From assembly GCA_028456385.1 (NCBI GenBank), contig JALNQF010000174.1:1-64000 (forward strand): a stretch of 64,000 bases of DNA. Reading direction: 5' to 3'. The notes below the pieces were generated by a model. It saw only the letters and a program-made list of their open reading frames with translations, ran no database searches and had not been told where the DNA came from. Positions 12,422-23,640 of this stretch are shown here, in pieces. A program made the position numbers and the translations under genes. The DNA is from Ophiosphaerella korrae (lineage: Eukaryota; Ascomycota; Dothideomycetes; Pleosporales; Phaeosphaeriaceae). Each line of letters starts with the position of its first letter. The stretch's first letter is position 1.

Positions 12422-15400
12422 AGATTTTAGCCTACAATTTAAAGTTTTTAATAGGAGTTATAACCCCTACAAAGTTAAACACTTATAAAGAGAAGAGCTT
12501 AATAATCTCTACGCCTTAGCCTTAGCTAACTATAACTAGACTCTTTAACTTAGCAATTCCTTAGTTAATATTAGTATTACTCTTTAATCTAACTTAGCAA
12601 CTTACTTTTATTATCTTAAGAACTAGCACTTCGCATATCCTATATTATACTTATAAATATCTTTTTATGTCTACTCCGCTTAATAAAGGCCTACATTATC
12701 TTATATAGGGGATACGATTTTATACTACAAGAAGATAGATATCTTAATTTTATACTAACGCGTCTTAATATAGACAGTCTACCTATTTCTTAGCAATAAA
12801 GTAAAGACGTCTACTTTAGCTACTCTAGAATAGGTAACGTATTTAAGTCTTTAGCGTAATAAAAGTATTCTACAACACTATTAGATAGCGCAAGAGTAAG
12901 GAATAATATAACAAGACAAATTTAATAGTAGTTTAGATTGTCTACTAATACTATAGTCCTTCTATAAGAGTTATAGTTAGCTAGTTATCTATTCTTAACG
13001 TAGTGCTGCTTACTTTTACTATCGCTAAGCTTATTTAGGAAAGCTTTCTCTATCTTTAAAATAGATTAGAAGTAGCACGTAGATATTATTATTATAACGC
13101 GTAAAGACAAGCCTTATATTATTGTAATAAAATCTATAGTTAAAGACTATATATAGATACAAGCTAAAGTAGTAGTATAAAAGTATTGTTAGCGCTACTT
13201 AGAAGTAGTAGTAGGGATAGTTGTAGTTATACAAATCTTATACCTATATAAATAAAAATAGATTATGTAAATCTACTTCGTACAAATAGGGGTTAACAGG
13301 CTAGAAGTTATAAATTTCCTAAGAATTAAGATTTTTAAACTTAAATAGATTTATATTAAATTAGTGTTCTATAGCTATACGTTCTATAGCTTAGTATTTT
13401 ATAGCAGCTTTGTTAATTAGGGCACGCTAGCTTTATCTATTACTAGCTAAGCGCTAAAGCTCCTACCTATAGGCGAAGAACAGGATCCTATTACAAAGAC
13501 TAGTTACCTATTATCTAGAAAGTTGTCGCATAAATTAGAAATATATTATATAGAATAGTATTTTGTAGTATAGTTGCAAATCTAAAATTATTAACTACGT
13601 ACGCCTATTTTATAACTAGTTCTATTAGTTAATCTAAACTACTAGGGTTTTCTTCTAAAACAAAGAATTTTCCTATAGATAGCCTTGTATCTAAATCGTA
13701 AGTTAGAGGGAATTACGCTAATTATTAACTTATTCTTTTAAAAGTTGTAGTAAGGCGCTATCTTTAGTCTTAAGTGCGCCTTTGTTAATACATTTAATAT
13801 AAGAGAAAATAAGCTCTTCTTTAGACTTAAGGAGTTTAGTCTTCTTAGCATCGTAAAAGTTAGGCATCCTTTTAATTTCCTCCTTAGCTCTAGTCTATAA
13901 CTACAATACTATATATATAGCTATTAGTATACTAAATTAATATACATAGATTTAACTTACTAGTACTTAATAGATCTGCGACAGAAGCACTTAAATTACA
14001 TATTCTCCTTCGTTTTCGCCCTCCTATTTAGATAATATCTAGATACCTCTATTTAAATAACTTTAACGTATAGGGTAACACAATTTATTCTTAGCTGTTA
14101 ATCCTTCTATAATATAAGGGTATTCTAACTAAGTAAAGAAGAAATTTACTATAGGTTCCTAGTACTTTTAGTGCCTCCTAGTATTAAAATTAGGGTTAGT
14201 AGCTTACAAGCTTAATAGGGACGTAGCGCTAATATATTTTTATATCTACAAGCTATTGCTTAACATAATATATAGCTCGTTCTTTACAAGGCCTAACTAA
14301 TAAATTTCTTACTACCTAGACAAAACATTCTTCCTAAAAACTCTCTGTCTAATCTATTTTAAACCCTACTTTAGCAAGTCTATCTTTAGTCGTAGATTAG
14401 TTACTACTTGTACAGATAATTTCCTATTATAATCTTTAGTATATTTCTATTGTTTAGCATTAAAGTAGCTTACAGCAGTATTTAGAAAGTTTGTAATTAT
14501 TCTCCTATATATATTGTAGATAACACATACCTCTACGTCTAGCAGTATATAACAACTAATATACTAGTCTACGTTAGTAGCCCTCCTATATTCTAAAATT
14601 CGCTCCTTTACAACTAGAACTTCGAGTACGTTGCTATTAGCATTAGCTTCTAGCACGCTAAGTTAATTAAAGTTTAATACAAATTGTTAAAAAACGTCTT
14701 ACTATATATAATTAGTAGCTGTTAGACTTAGCTCTTATAGTACTTACAAGAAGTTTAATATCTAGTATAGGGGCTATTATAAAAGGTACAAAGGAAATTA
14801 GACGAGATTTTTAGGAGGAATACAAGTAATTTATAGGTACTAGGGGGGCGTATTAAAGACAGCTAGTAGTTACACAGCATCTATGCTATACTATACTAAC
14901 TTCTACAACAATAGATATACAAGTAATTTAGCTACTTGCGTAATTAGAAAGAAAATATTATATTAAGTATAAAACACTTAGTATATTACTTATTACGTTA
15001 TTTAGTAGTAAAGAAAGAAGATACATTTAGAATTATATAACTACTCTAATATACTACTAGTAAATGTACTACTTTTAAGCTAAGAAAGACTAGTTAAATT
15101 TATTCTAAATCTTTATTAGCCTAATTTATAAGAAGACTAGTATACAAATACCTTTAAATTATAATTAGGCTATAGTAATCTTTAGAGTTTAAGTTTATCT
15201 AATACCTTCCTAGGCTACTTAAAGTTATAGCCTATAAATATACTATAAAATTTAGATAGGCTTTTAATAGTTTTTACGATATAGTAAAGCGTCTAGTACT
15301 AATTTAAAAGAAAGCCTTCTATAAATCTATTAATATAGGACAGTTCTAGTGTTTAGCTATAAAAGTTATAGAAATAAGCTACTAGAGCGCAATAGACTAA

Positions 15401-15650
15401 GTAATGCTCTAAGCGATCCTCTAAGCAATCCTAGCCTAGAGATTCTTAGAATAAAAGGGATATTAAGTCTAGTTCTAAGAGCTTAGTAGAGGTTCTAGAC
15501 ATCTACTAACTAGTAACAACTACAACTATATAAAAAAGCGCAAGACCCTTAATTATTAGTCTACTACTAAGTCTAGACTTACTAACTTACAAGAAAGATA
15601 TAGAGATAAAGCTCTCTTATATAGCTTAAAAAGTAGCTAACTACTATAAA
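12422..15650 (+). pseudogene. Long unidentified RIP-mutated reading frame (phase 2)
   Basis: One plus-strand frame keeps a visibly lower stop density than the others for about 1,070 codons, with runs of 20-40 residues between TAA/TAG codons that would be Gln before RIP. Check points in one phase are IGEEQDPITK (13472), KCAFVNTFNIREN (13772), VRHPF (13862) and KLDEIFRRN (about 14800). Near 15.62 kb the open frame moves to phase 0, as at an intron or frameshift, and continues as the next feature. I do not recognise the family. RT, integrase or DDE motifs were not found. A large DNA-transposon or accessory-element protein is possible, but this is a guess. Confidence 0.5.
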
Positions 15651-18000
15651 AATAACCCCTAATCTAAGAGTAAAGGAGTACGCCTAATATATTATACAAG
15701 CCTACTAGGTAATGCAATACTCTTAACTAAGGTACCTATATACACAGGTTACTACAAACAAGAAGATAATCTAAGAAACTTTCGCGCCGATATAAAAATG
15801 TAAACTTAGTTAATTAGTAAACTAGAACAATACAATAGTAGATAGTAATACTAGTATACTTACTTACTATACGCAAAAAAGAGAAAGGCGATTAGTATAT
15901 ATATAATAGAGACACAACTTTGCAATTTTCCTTATTCTTCTAAATTATACTTCGATATATTAGAGTTTTACACTTTTACATGCCTTAAGATTACTTACTA
16001 TATTAATAACAGTAAGCTAGCTAATAGCTACTAGAAAGAAAGGTAGTAGGTATATAGAGATATCTAAGATAGTAATAATAATAGTAAATCTAGATAATAC
16101 AGCAACTAGCGAAGGAGTAACGCAATCTAGAGACCTTTTGTAGCTAATTTTATAGTACAATAAAATAAAAGAGATAGTAGAGAATTTAAAAAGTAGAAGA
16201 GTAATAGCGATAGAATAAACTTAAAAGGTGTTTATCTTACTCGATTAATAGATTACAAAAAATAGTAATACAAGTTGCATTATAAGCTAGTTCGATTATT
16301 AAGTATTAATACCTACTAAGAATATAAATATCTAGTTGTATAAGAGCGCCTCTATACTTCCTAAGGTAGGTAAACTATTTCTAGCAAATTATTGTACTAT
16401 ATTACTATAGTAAAGCTCTTCCCTACTATAGTAGTTAGTTATTATACACTACTTAGATATTCTATAATCTAGTAAATTATTATATTAGGCTATAGGTACG
16501 CTAGTTGTAGGTACCCCCCCTACTAGTTAAATACGCTAACTAAAATATTAGCTAATAAGGCAGGATCGTAGATACACTTCTACTAGTAAATAGGTTTAGT
16601 GTATATACTAAAGTATAATTCTCTTTGTAATTACAGCTTATCTTATACTTTTATTATTACAAGCCTCTTTACTATTAGCTTAACACTAGTTATTAAGCTA
16701 TCCTACTATACTTCCTTGTTACTACTTAACTTACAAGGTATATTAGACCTAACTAGGCCTTTAATTATAGATGCGGCCCTATTATTAGAGGCCTTAATAA
16801 GTACTTCTTTGCAAGTTCTTTTAAAATACAACGTTAGATTACTTATCTTAGCTAAGAGTCTCCTCGAATAAGTATAGGCCTTAGTACCTAGGGATCTAAT
16901 TAAGCTCCTAAGTAGTTCCTTAATTCTATTAAGTTAAGTACACGAAACGTCCTATAATTAGAAGGCACTATTACTAAATAAGTTAGTACTATTTAACAAA
17001 ATAAAACGAAGCCTAATAATATAGACTATTCCTAGAGACCTAGTTAGAAGAAGCCTTACTAAGAGTTAAAAGACTTATATCTAAGGTACTATACAGCCTA
17101 ACGTTAAGACTATAAATAGAGATAAATAGTCCCTTATCTTTACGCTAGTAGTAGCGCACGTACCTTACCTACCTATATAGGACTTTACGCACATATATAA
17201 CTATTATAAGTTCTTTCTTTATATTAGGTTATAGATAAGAGATAGTATATAAGGGTTTCTTAAAACTAAAGATAATATACGCCTACAAGAGTACTTCTTA
17301 TAGAACGCTTCTTTAGCTAAAAGTAATAGTAAAATACGAAAGAGAAAATAGAGAGAAGATTTAGCTTTACTATACTAGAACCTTAAGTAGAAGATAAGTA
17401 TATCTTATTTAAACGGGTAGAGTGTAAGCTAAGTAATTAGTATCTTTAATTCTACGTAGTACACTTATTAGTCTAATCTATCCTTTAGAAAATAGTTGTA
17501 TCTCCTTAACACAGCAACTAGCATAGTAGCTAGAGCAATATTAACTAGCACAGCAGCTAGAGCAATATCAACTAGTATAGTAGCTAGAGTAACATTAACT
17601 AGTATAGTAGCTAAAGTAATATTAACTAGTATAGTAGCTAGGGCAACATTAACTAGTATAGTAGCTAGAGCAACGTTAACTAATACTTTATCTGTACAAA
17701 ACAACATCTTCTCTACTTAAACAAATACCTTCTCTACACGAACTAATACCTTCCCTAACTTACTAGCCTACACTAGAAATACTATAGTCTGTAATAGCTA
17801 ATTATTTTAATCTATACGTCGAGTTTATCCTACCTTATTCTATTAATAAATTTTAGCTACCTATTCTTTAAACGTATATACTATAACAGCGAGTTAGCTG
17901 TAATTAACCTTTATTTATAGTAGTATATTACCTCCTCCGCCCTAAACAAGGTTACTTAATTTAAATACTATCTTTTAGTTATCGATAAGGTACTTAGTAC
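15603..18000 (+). pseudogene. Continuation: unidentified relic frame with nonapeptide repeats (phase 0)
   Basis: Phase 0 reads GVRLIYYTSLLGNAIL near 15675 and stays comparatively open through the uninterrupted stretches 16599-16871 and 17496-17720. The last stretch encodes six copies of a nine-residue unit (TSIVARATL-like). The middle stretch is strongly hydrophobic (about 16610-16730), though RIP raises Ile, Tyr and Leu content artificially. The boundary with the phase-2 frame near 15.62 kb may be an intron, so both features may be one gene of over 5 kb lying between the inverted repeats at 11.2 and 18.5 kb. Function unknown. Confidence 0.5.
17516..17677 (+). repeat. 27-bp minisatellite, 6 copies, in frame
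   Basis: The unit is 'aactagtatagtagctagag' plus seven more bases. Six head-to-tail units have the same length, and 27 is divisible by three. In phase 0 each unit reads a nonapeptide like TSIVARATL. Differences between units are mostly C/T and G/A. Confidence 0.9.
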
Positions 18001-18454
18001 TATCCTCTTAGCTAAGTAGTATAATAGCGTATTAATATCTAACAAATATAAGAGGCCTAAGGCCTATAATTTTACTATAAGTAAAAGCGAATTCGTTCTT
18101 AAAAGCGTAAGTAAAAGGGTTTAGTACTTTTAGTACAACTTACCTTAATATTTACCTTAAGTATATCTAAGACTTCTATGCGTTCTATAGTATTAAAATA
18201 AGAGTAGTATTTGCTTTCCTTAAATTTTTGCGCAAAAATAACCTTATTTAATGTTAGGTTCTAAAACGATGCGCGAATCTGTATTAGAACATCTTTAAGT
18301 GCTAAAATCTAATAGTACTCTATCTATAGCATTATTATTTTATACAATTGTATTTTTATACTATAAAAATTTAAGCGTTTCGCGTCACAAATATCTAGGA
18401 ACTAGTAGTAACGTATAGTAGGGTATTTGCACGTAGGTATTAGAGCTTTAGTAA

Positions 18455-18590
18455 TAGGAGACTTAGTATAATACTATACCTAGAGATAAGCTAACGTATT
18501 AGTATTATATACGTTTATTCTATCGTCCTTTATATTACTTTACGAGGCTAAGTAGTTCTTAGGTGTATACGTGTTAAGTAGTAAACGTAT
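18455..18590 (-). repeat. Inverted repeat, right copy (about 140 bp)
   Basis: Reverse complement of 11190-11335. The match stops at about 18588 on one side and fades at about 18455 on the other. Confidence 0.75.
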
Positions 18591-18994
18591 AGCTAGGCTT
18601 TCTATACCCTTCGAGGTGCCTACTATAGTCTATACTTACTAGCTAGGTATAGTCCTCTATCTTTCGTGTAGTCCTTATCGCAATTAATAGCACTTTAAGT
18701 AGGTCTCTAGGATACTAGTAGCTAATTTAAAGCTTAGCTACTACCTAGCAGTTCTTTTACTACTTCCTAAATACAAATACCTATATAGTAGGTGTTAAAT
18801 ACTCTAATTCTAATCAAATATTTACTACGCATTAAAAGTTTTCACTATTAGTTATAGATTCGCCTAACCTAGCGATTTAATGCGCCGTATAGCATACCTA
18901 CTAACTAGTAGCTTACAGCACGTCTAAGCGTCGCGCACCTACCTATATCTACTAATTAGCGCGCGGTATTGCGTCTCTAATACTAGTCTCTACT

Positions 18995-19075
18995 TAGCTT
19001 CGTAAAGGAGGTTAGTAAAGCTACTTAGTAAGACGCAACGCTATTAAGTTCTCTAAAATAGACGTTAACCTACGT
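18995..19075 (+). repeat. Direct repeat copy 2 (heavily mutated)
   Basis: Counterpart of 9565-9645. Where the two differ, this copy mostly has T or A in place of C or G. Confidence 0.6.
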
Positions 19076-20049
19076 ATTACTTTCTAGCGCAATATTATGT
19101 TAGCATTCGACCTTTAACTAAAAGATAGCTAAGAAAAGGTAATACATCGAGTAGGCTATATAGAGCTATAGTAAGATAGATTCTATATATAGTATTCTAC
19201 AAATAAACCTACGTGTAAACTAACAATTACTATATAGCGCCTTAGTAAAGCAGAAGTTAATACACTTTTAGAAGCTTACCTAGACTAGAAACGCCCTAAT
19301 ATACTATTAAATATTATTAATAGAATATTAAACTAGATTAACAACAAGCTAGTAGAAGAGGAGGCCCCTACAGTTAATCTTACTGTATTTAAGTAGCGCT
19401 TGCACCAGCTAATAAAGGATTAAATAAGTAAGTCTACCTATCCCTCCTTATTGTATCTAGTTATCTAATACCTATAGCTAATAACAAAGGTAAGGCGCTT
19501 TTAGGATCTACAAAGTTAGAATATACAAGAAATAGCTAAATATAATAGCAAATATGTATAGAGCTAAAACTAAGAGAAGCCTACATACCTAGGTGTATAG
19601 GAATAGATCTACTACGCTAGTATATATTAGAACCTACTTATTATATATATACATTCGCTATCTATTACCTAAGACTATTAGTAGTCTCTTTAATATAACA
19701 CTAGGAGGCTTAAGTATTAGCAATAACGTAGTTTAGTTACGTTTATCCCTAAAGATATATATACAAGTTATAGACCCTATTAATATAAAGCCTATACTAG
19801 ACTAATTACCCTTAAGTATCTATGCTACTAAGGTAGCTATCGTACGCAGCTATCTAACTAATACGTAGTTAACTCCCTTAAGTACTATACGTTAATCTAA
19901 GTTCTTTATAGACAAGCTACAGCTACCTTATATTAGCCTATAACAGTTAGTTTTAATGCGTAATATAATTAACGTAGAGTTACTAATACCTATACTATAT
20001 CTTTTTCTACTATATTACTTACGCTCTATATACTATATAAGCTATAATA

Positions 20050-22560
20050 GATTTACATCTTTTATTAGAGCTTAGAAGTCTCCTTGAAAGTAAGATTCTA
20101 ACTACAAATAAGAGTTCTATCGCGAACAAGAGTTATACTACAAATAAGTATCTTACTACAAACGAGCGTCTTACTACAAATAAGCGTCTTACTACGAATA
20201 AGCGTCTTACTATAAATAAGCGTCTTACTACAAATAAGCATCTTACTATAAACAAGCGTCTTACTATAAACAAGTAGTACCTAACTATAAAAGAGAGACA
20301 GCTAGCTATAAACAAGATATATTAGAACTTATAAACTACAATCGAGCTATTTTTAACTTAACTAAACTCTTTAATACCTACCTTCTTCTCTCCTATTTCT
20401 ATTTCGTTAAAGCGCGCTTTAGCTAGAAGGGTAGAATTAGTTCCCTAACAAAATATATAATCGCAGGAAGAGAGCTTTAAGAAAAGATATAAGGGTGTCT
20501 ACACACAAAATATATGTTTAAAGAAAATTCTAAATAATACTAAAGAAGTTAATTTAAAGCTAAGAGAGTCTATTCGTGTATTAGAGAGAGAAATTAATAT
20601 AAAAGATAAGGCGATAGCTACTCTTTAGTCTCGCTAGTTATCCCTAGCTAAGCCTAGAAGAGGAGAAGTAAAGCTTAAAGAGTAGAATACATTTCTAACT
20701 AAAATAGTAGAAATTTTACTAAAACTTCCTATAGGTATTTAGGGCGTAGGCCTAGCGAATGCTTTTTTTACTAATAATAGTAGTATCTAATACCTTACTT
20801 ATAACGAAACTTATTTTAGTCCTATAAAGAATAATTTTCTATAGAAACATTAGGAAAAGAATTATTATAACTAGAACTTGCAGCTCTTATGTATAGTACA
20901 AGGTTGTTCGTATATAGTAATAGGGTCTAAATTAACTATACAATTAAAAAGCTACCTAAGTAGTAAATATAATATACCTTTACTAGAAGAATATTAGTAC
21001 TATAGGATACTCTACTATCCTAATCTTTTTCCTTAATATATATTTAAAGAAAGACATAGTTATTTAGCAATACCCTAAATACTACTCTTTACTAACAAGA
21101 AGAGTTCTTAAAGGAAAAGGCTTATATCTCCTCCTACCCTACTATTTGCAAAGCAACTACAAGTAGAAGAACTAATAGAAGAATAAACTACGAGAAACTA
21201 TATAAATATACAGTAGACTTCCCTAATACCTTAGGCTCTACTACCTTAAACTAAGACTAGCAAGGAATACAAAATATAAGAAGATATTATTACTAAGTAC
21301 TACTTTACTCCTAATAGCTAGGTTTTATATATAGAATACAATAGGAGCTTTATAGGTACTATAAAGCTAACTAATTTAGAAACGCACTAGGATATAACGC
21401 ATAAGAAGAGTACGCTTAGGAAATTAAAAGTATCGTGCGTATTATACTCTAAATTAATTACAGGAGCTAGTATATTAGTCTATTTATAGAGGTATCTTAG
21501 AGAGTATTACTAAATATCGCCTCTAATAGAATTCTAGTGTTGTAGATATATATTTAAAGGCTTAGATATATTTAAATATGTTAATAACTATACTATAACC
21601 AATATTTACAAACTATAGTTTAGTTTTTAGTTTAAGTATACTTAATCTAAAGTACAACTACCTCTATTAATTAAATAGAGAAGCAAACCTAAATTCTACT
21701 AAGGCTGCGCTTGCGTGTAACTTTTATGTAGGGAGCTGTTAAGGTTAGTAGTAATTAAAGTAGATATTACTAACAATAAAGCTACTTATTATATCTAGTT
21801 ACAACTATTAATCTTCTCCTACTCTAATAGAGGTAAATAAAAGCTCTCTACCCTTAATATTGCTTAGGTGTTCGGCTTACTTATTACTATACATTTAGCT
21901 AAGGTAACTAGCTAGTATTAAGATACTTACTAGGACTATTAAGCTACTATATTAACCCGTTAATCTCGTTACTATTATATAGCTAGTTCTATAGGTTACC
22001 CTAGAAGCTATAAAAAATAATAGTTACTAACTATATAACTTAATTAGGGACATATAATAGATAGGCGTAGAGGCACGTAATCTATCTTAGTAAGGGATAT
22101 ATAGATTAGAACCTAAATTTTTAAATATAACTTTAATTATATATAAATTTAGAAAATAAAGAGAGGAAAGCTTACTAGAATCTCTAACTACAACTACGTT
22201 TTAGTACTTAACCTCGTTGTATATTATTAGCACAACTTCTTTATTAAATAGCACGATTGTACTATTCCTAGCACCTAACTAATTGCCTAAGATAGTCTTT
22301 ATTATTCCTTACCTACTAGTTACTATTTTCTAACGTCTAAGTATGCTCGCGATAGAATTTCTCTAGCCTCTCTAGCCTCTCCCTACATTCTCTAATATCT
22401 CTTTCTAGACGCGTTTTCTATCCTTAAAACTCTACCTCCCTAGTAATTAAGTAAAAGTGTAAACTAGGTCTTAGTTATAGATACGCTTAGTTTACTAAAT
22501 AAGTCTATTAATAGTATATATTACGTAAAGTTAGAATTTTAATACTAGAGTTATTTAGCA
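20050..22560 (+). pseudogene. Unidentified relic gene with hexapeptide repeats and coiled coil
   Basis: A single phase-1 frame can be followed for about 830 codons. Check points in the same phase are LLELRSLLESK (about 20065), the hexapeptide array (20095-20274), KKRYKGVYTQN (20479), GVGLANAFF (about 20743), KLITGAS (21451), SIGYPRSYKK (about 21988) and ARDRISLASLAS (about 22345). Other frames have several times more stops. After the repeats comes a charged stretch with coiled-coil character (LRESIRVLEREINIKDKA, about 20560-20610). Stops are TAA/TAG at positions suiting Gln. No catalytic motif was recognised. It is probably the body of a second unidentified repeated element, since RIP acts on repeats. 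Confidence 0.55.
20095..20274 (+). repeat. 18-bp minisatellite, about 10 copies, in frame
   Basis: Ten 18-base units, the last seven (20149-20274) nearly identical, of the form 'cgtcttactacaaataag'. In the surrounding phase-1 frame each reads RLTTNK or a close variant with no stops. The reading in another phase (ASYYK plus stop) would need every unit to have lost a Gln codon, so phase 1 is preferred. Confidence 0.9.
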
Positions 22561-22601
22561 GAATATAATTTAGATTATTTGTACTTAAGGAACGCGAGGG
22601 A

Positions 22602-22715
22602 GTATATAGCGGATATACATTAGAGTTTTCTATAGTAGAGAAATTACGTAAGTAAGTAGTATATAGTAGATATACATTAGGGTTTGTTATAGCTAAGAGA
22701 TTATATAGAAAAAAG
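22602..22715 (+). repeat. 57-bp tandem duplication upstream of a TATA-like box
   Basis: Two copies of a block beginning 'gtatatag(c/t)(g/a)gatatacat' at 22602 and 22659. They differ mainly by transitions and sit directly upstream of a TATA-like sequence. Confidence 0.6.
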
Positions 22716-22716
22716 G

Positions 22717-22724
22717 TATAAATA
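22717..22724 (+). promoter_or_regulatory. TATA-like box
   Basis: The sequence 'tataaata' is followed by a GA-rich stretch ('ggcgagagtaggagagagac'). Together with the upstream duplication and a later 'gtaatccc...' stretch, this looks like the core of an LTR or element promoter driving plus-strand genes. No matching LTR partner was found in the window. Confidence 0.35.
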
Positions 22725-22994
22725 GGCGAGAGTAGGAGAGAGACAAAGTAATTATATAGGATATTAGAACGCTTAGTTCTTTATAGGGTGTAATCCCTAT
22801 TAACTAGTAGTTAGGAGTTACCTAATATAGTATGTAATAAAGTAATATAAAGGAAGGAAGGAAGAGTAATATATGTACCTAGGTACTAGACGTAGGGGAT
22901 ATAATTAATAAGATAGCATAATATTAGCTAATAGTCTAGCTTATAAGAATTAAGTTAAGAGGCGTAGAATATATCCTAGGGTAGGACAAAGTCT

Positions 22995-23455
22995 ATGCTA
23001 AGCTAGTTACGTTATATTCGCCTTAGATTATATAAGCTAATACTTTAGGATATATAAATATTACAACTCCTATATAGCGCTATAAGGTAGAGTTTATACT
23101 AAAGCTAGTTACAACGCCTTCGTCTTAGATTATATAAGCTAAAACTTTAAGCTATATAAATATTACAGCCTCTATATAGTACTAGAGTAGAATCTACCCC
23201 TTGAAGTTAGTTACAATACCTTCGTCTTAGATTGTATAAGCTAACACTTTAAGCTATATAAATATTACAGCCCCTATATAGCGCTAGAGTAGAATCTACC
23301 CCTTAAAGTTAGTTATAATACCTTCGTCTTAGATTATATAAGCTAACACTTTAAGCTACATAAATATTATAGCCCCTATATAGCGCTATAGGATAGAGTT
23401 TATACTAAAGCTAGTTACAATGCCTTCGTCTTAGATTATATAAACTAATAATTTA
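22995..23455 (+). repeat. 102-bp tandem repeat, about 4.5 copies
   Basis: The landmark 'cttagatt(a/g)tataa' recurs at 23022, 23124, 23226, 23328 and 23430, exactly 102 bases apart each time. 102 is divisible by three (34 codons), but the intervals hold stops in every frame, so coding is not shown. The units differ mostly by transitions. Confidence 0.9.
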
Positions 23456-23640
23456 GACTAAGTAATTACTAAAACCTTGATTTTAAACGCTAGCTTCAAT
23501 CTAATATTAGTATACTATTACAGGTGTAGTCTTTATTATAGTAGAAGGCTAAGCCTCTAACTACTTAAGAGCGCTAGTATACCTTAACAAGAGCTATCTT
23601 TAACCTCCTTTAATTATTATTATCTATAGATCTAATCTTA

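Larger units (their letters stand above)
18001..20049. other. RIP-mutated region without an identified gene
   Basis: It contains the right copy of the inverted repeat (18455-18590) and copy 2 of the direct repeat (18995-19075). From about 19200 to 20000 two plus-strand frames are moderately open and may be the 5' part of the next relic gene, but I could not choose between them. Confidence 0.4.

Noticed and set aside
17468..17707. Minus-strand open frame with ATILVNVAL-type repeats
   Set aside because: Antisense reading of the 27-bp minisatellite. The plus-strand phase 0 agrees with the open stretch at 16599-16871.
12422..18000. LINE, Helitron or Starship tyrosine-recombinase assignment for the large relic frames
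   Set aside because: I looked for RT YxDD, Rep/helicase and DUF3435-type motifs and could not find any that stand up, so no family is claimed.
20095..20274. CRISPR-like regular repeats
   Set aside because: Units are contiguous with no spacers and code in frame, and the genome is eukaryotic.
20133..20315. Minus-strand open frame rich in VVRRLF-type repeats
   Set aside because: It is the antisense of the RLTTNK-coding minisatellite. The plus-strand phase continues far on both sides, the minus frame does not.
22995..23455. Satellite or centromeric repeat
   Set aside because: Only about 4.5 copies, single locus in the window, and tied to an adjacent reading frame and TATA-like box.
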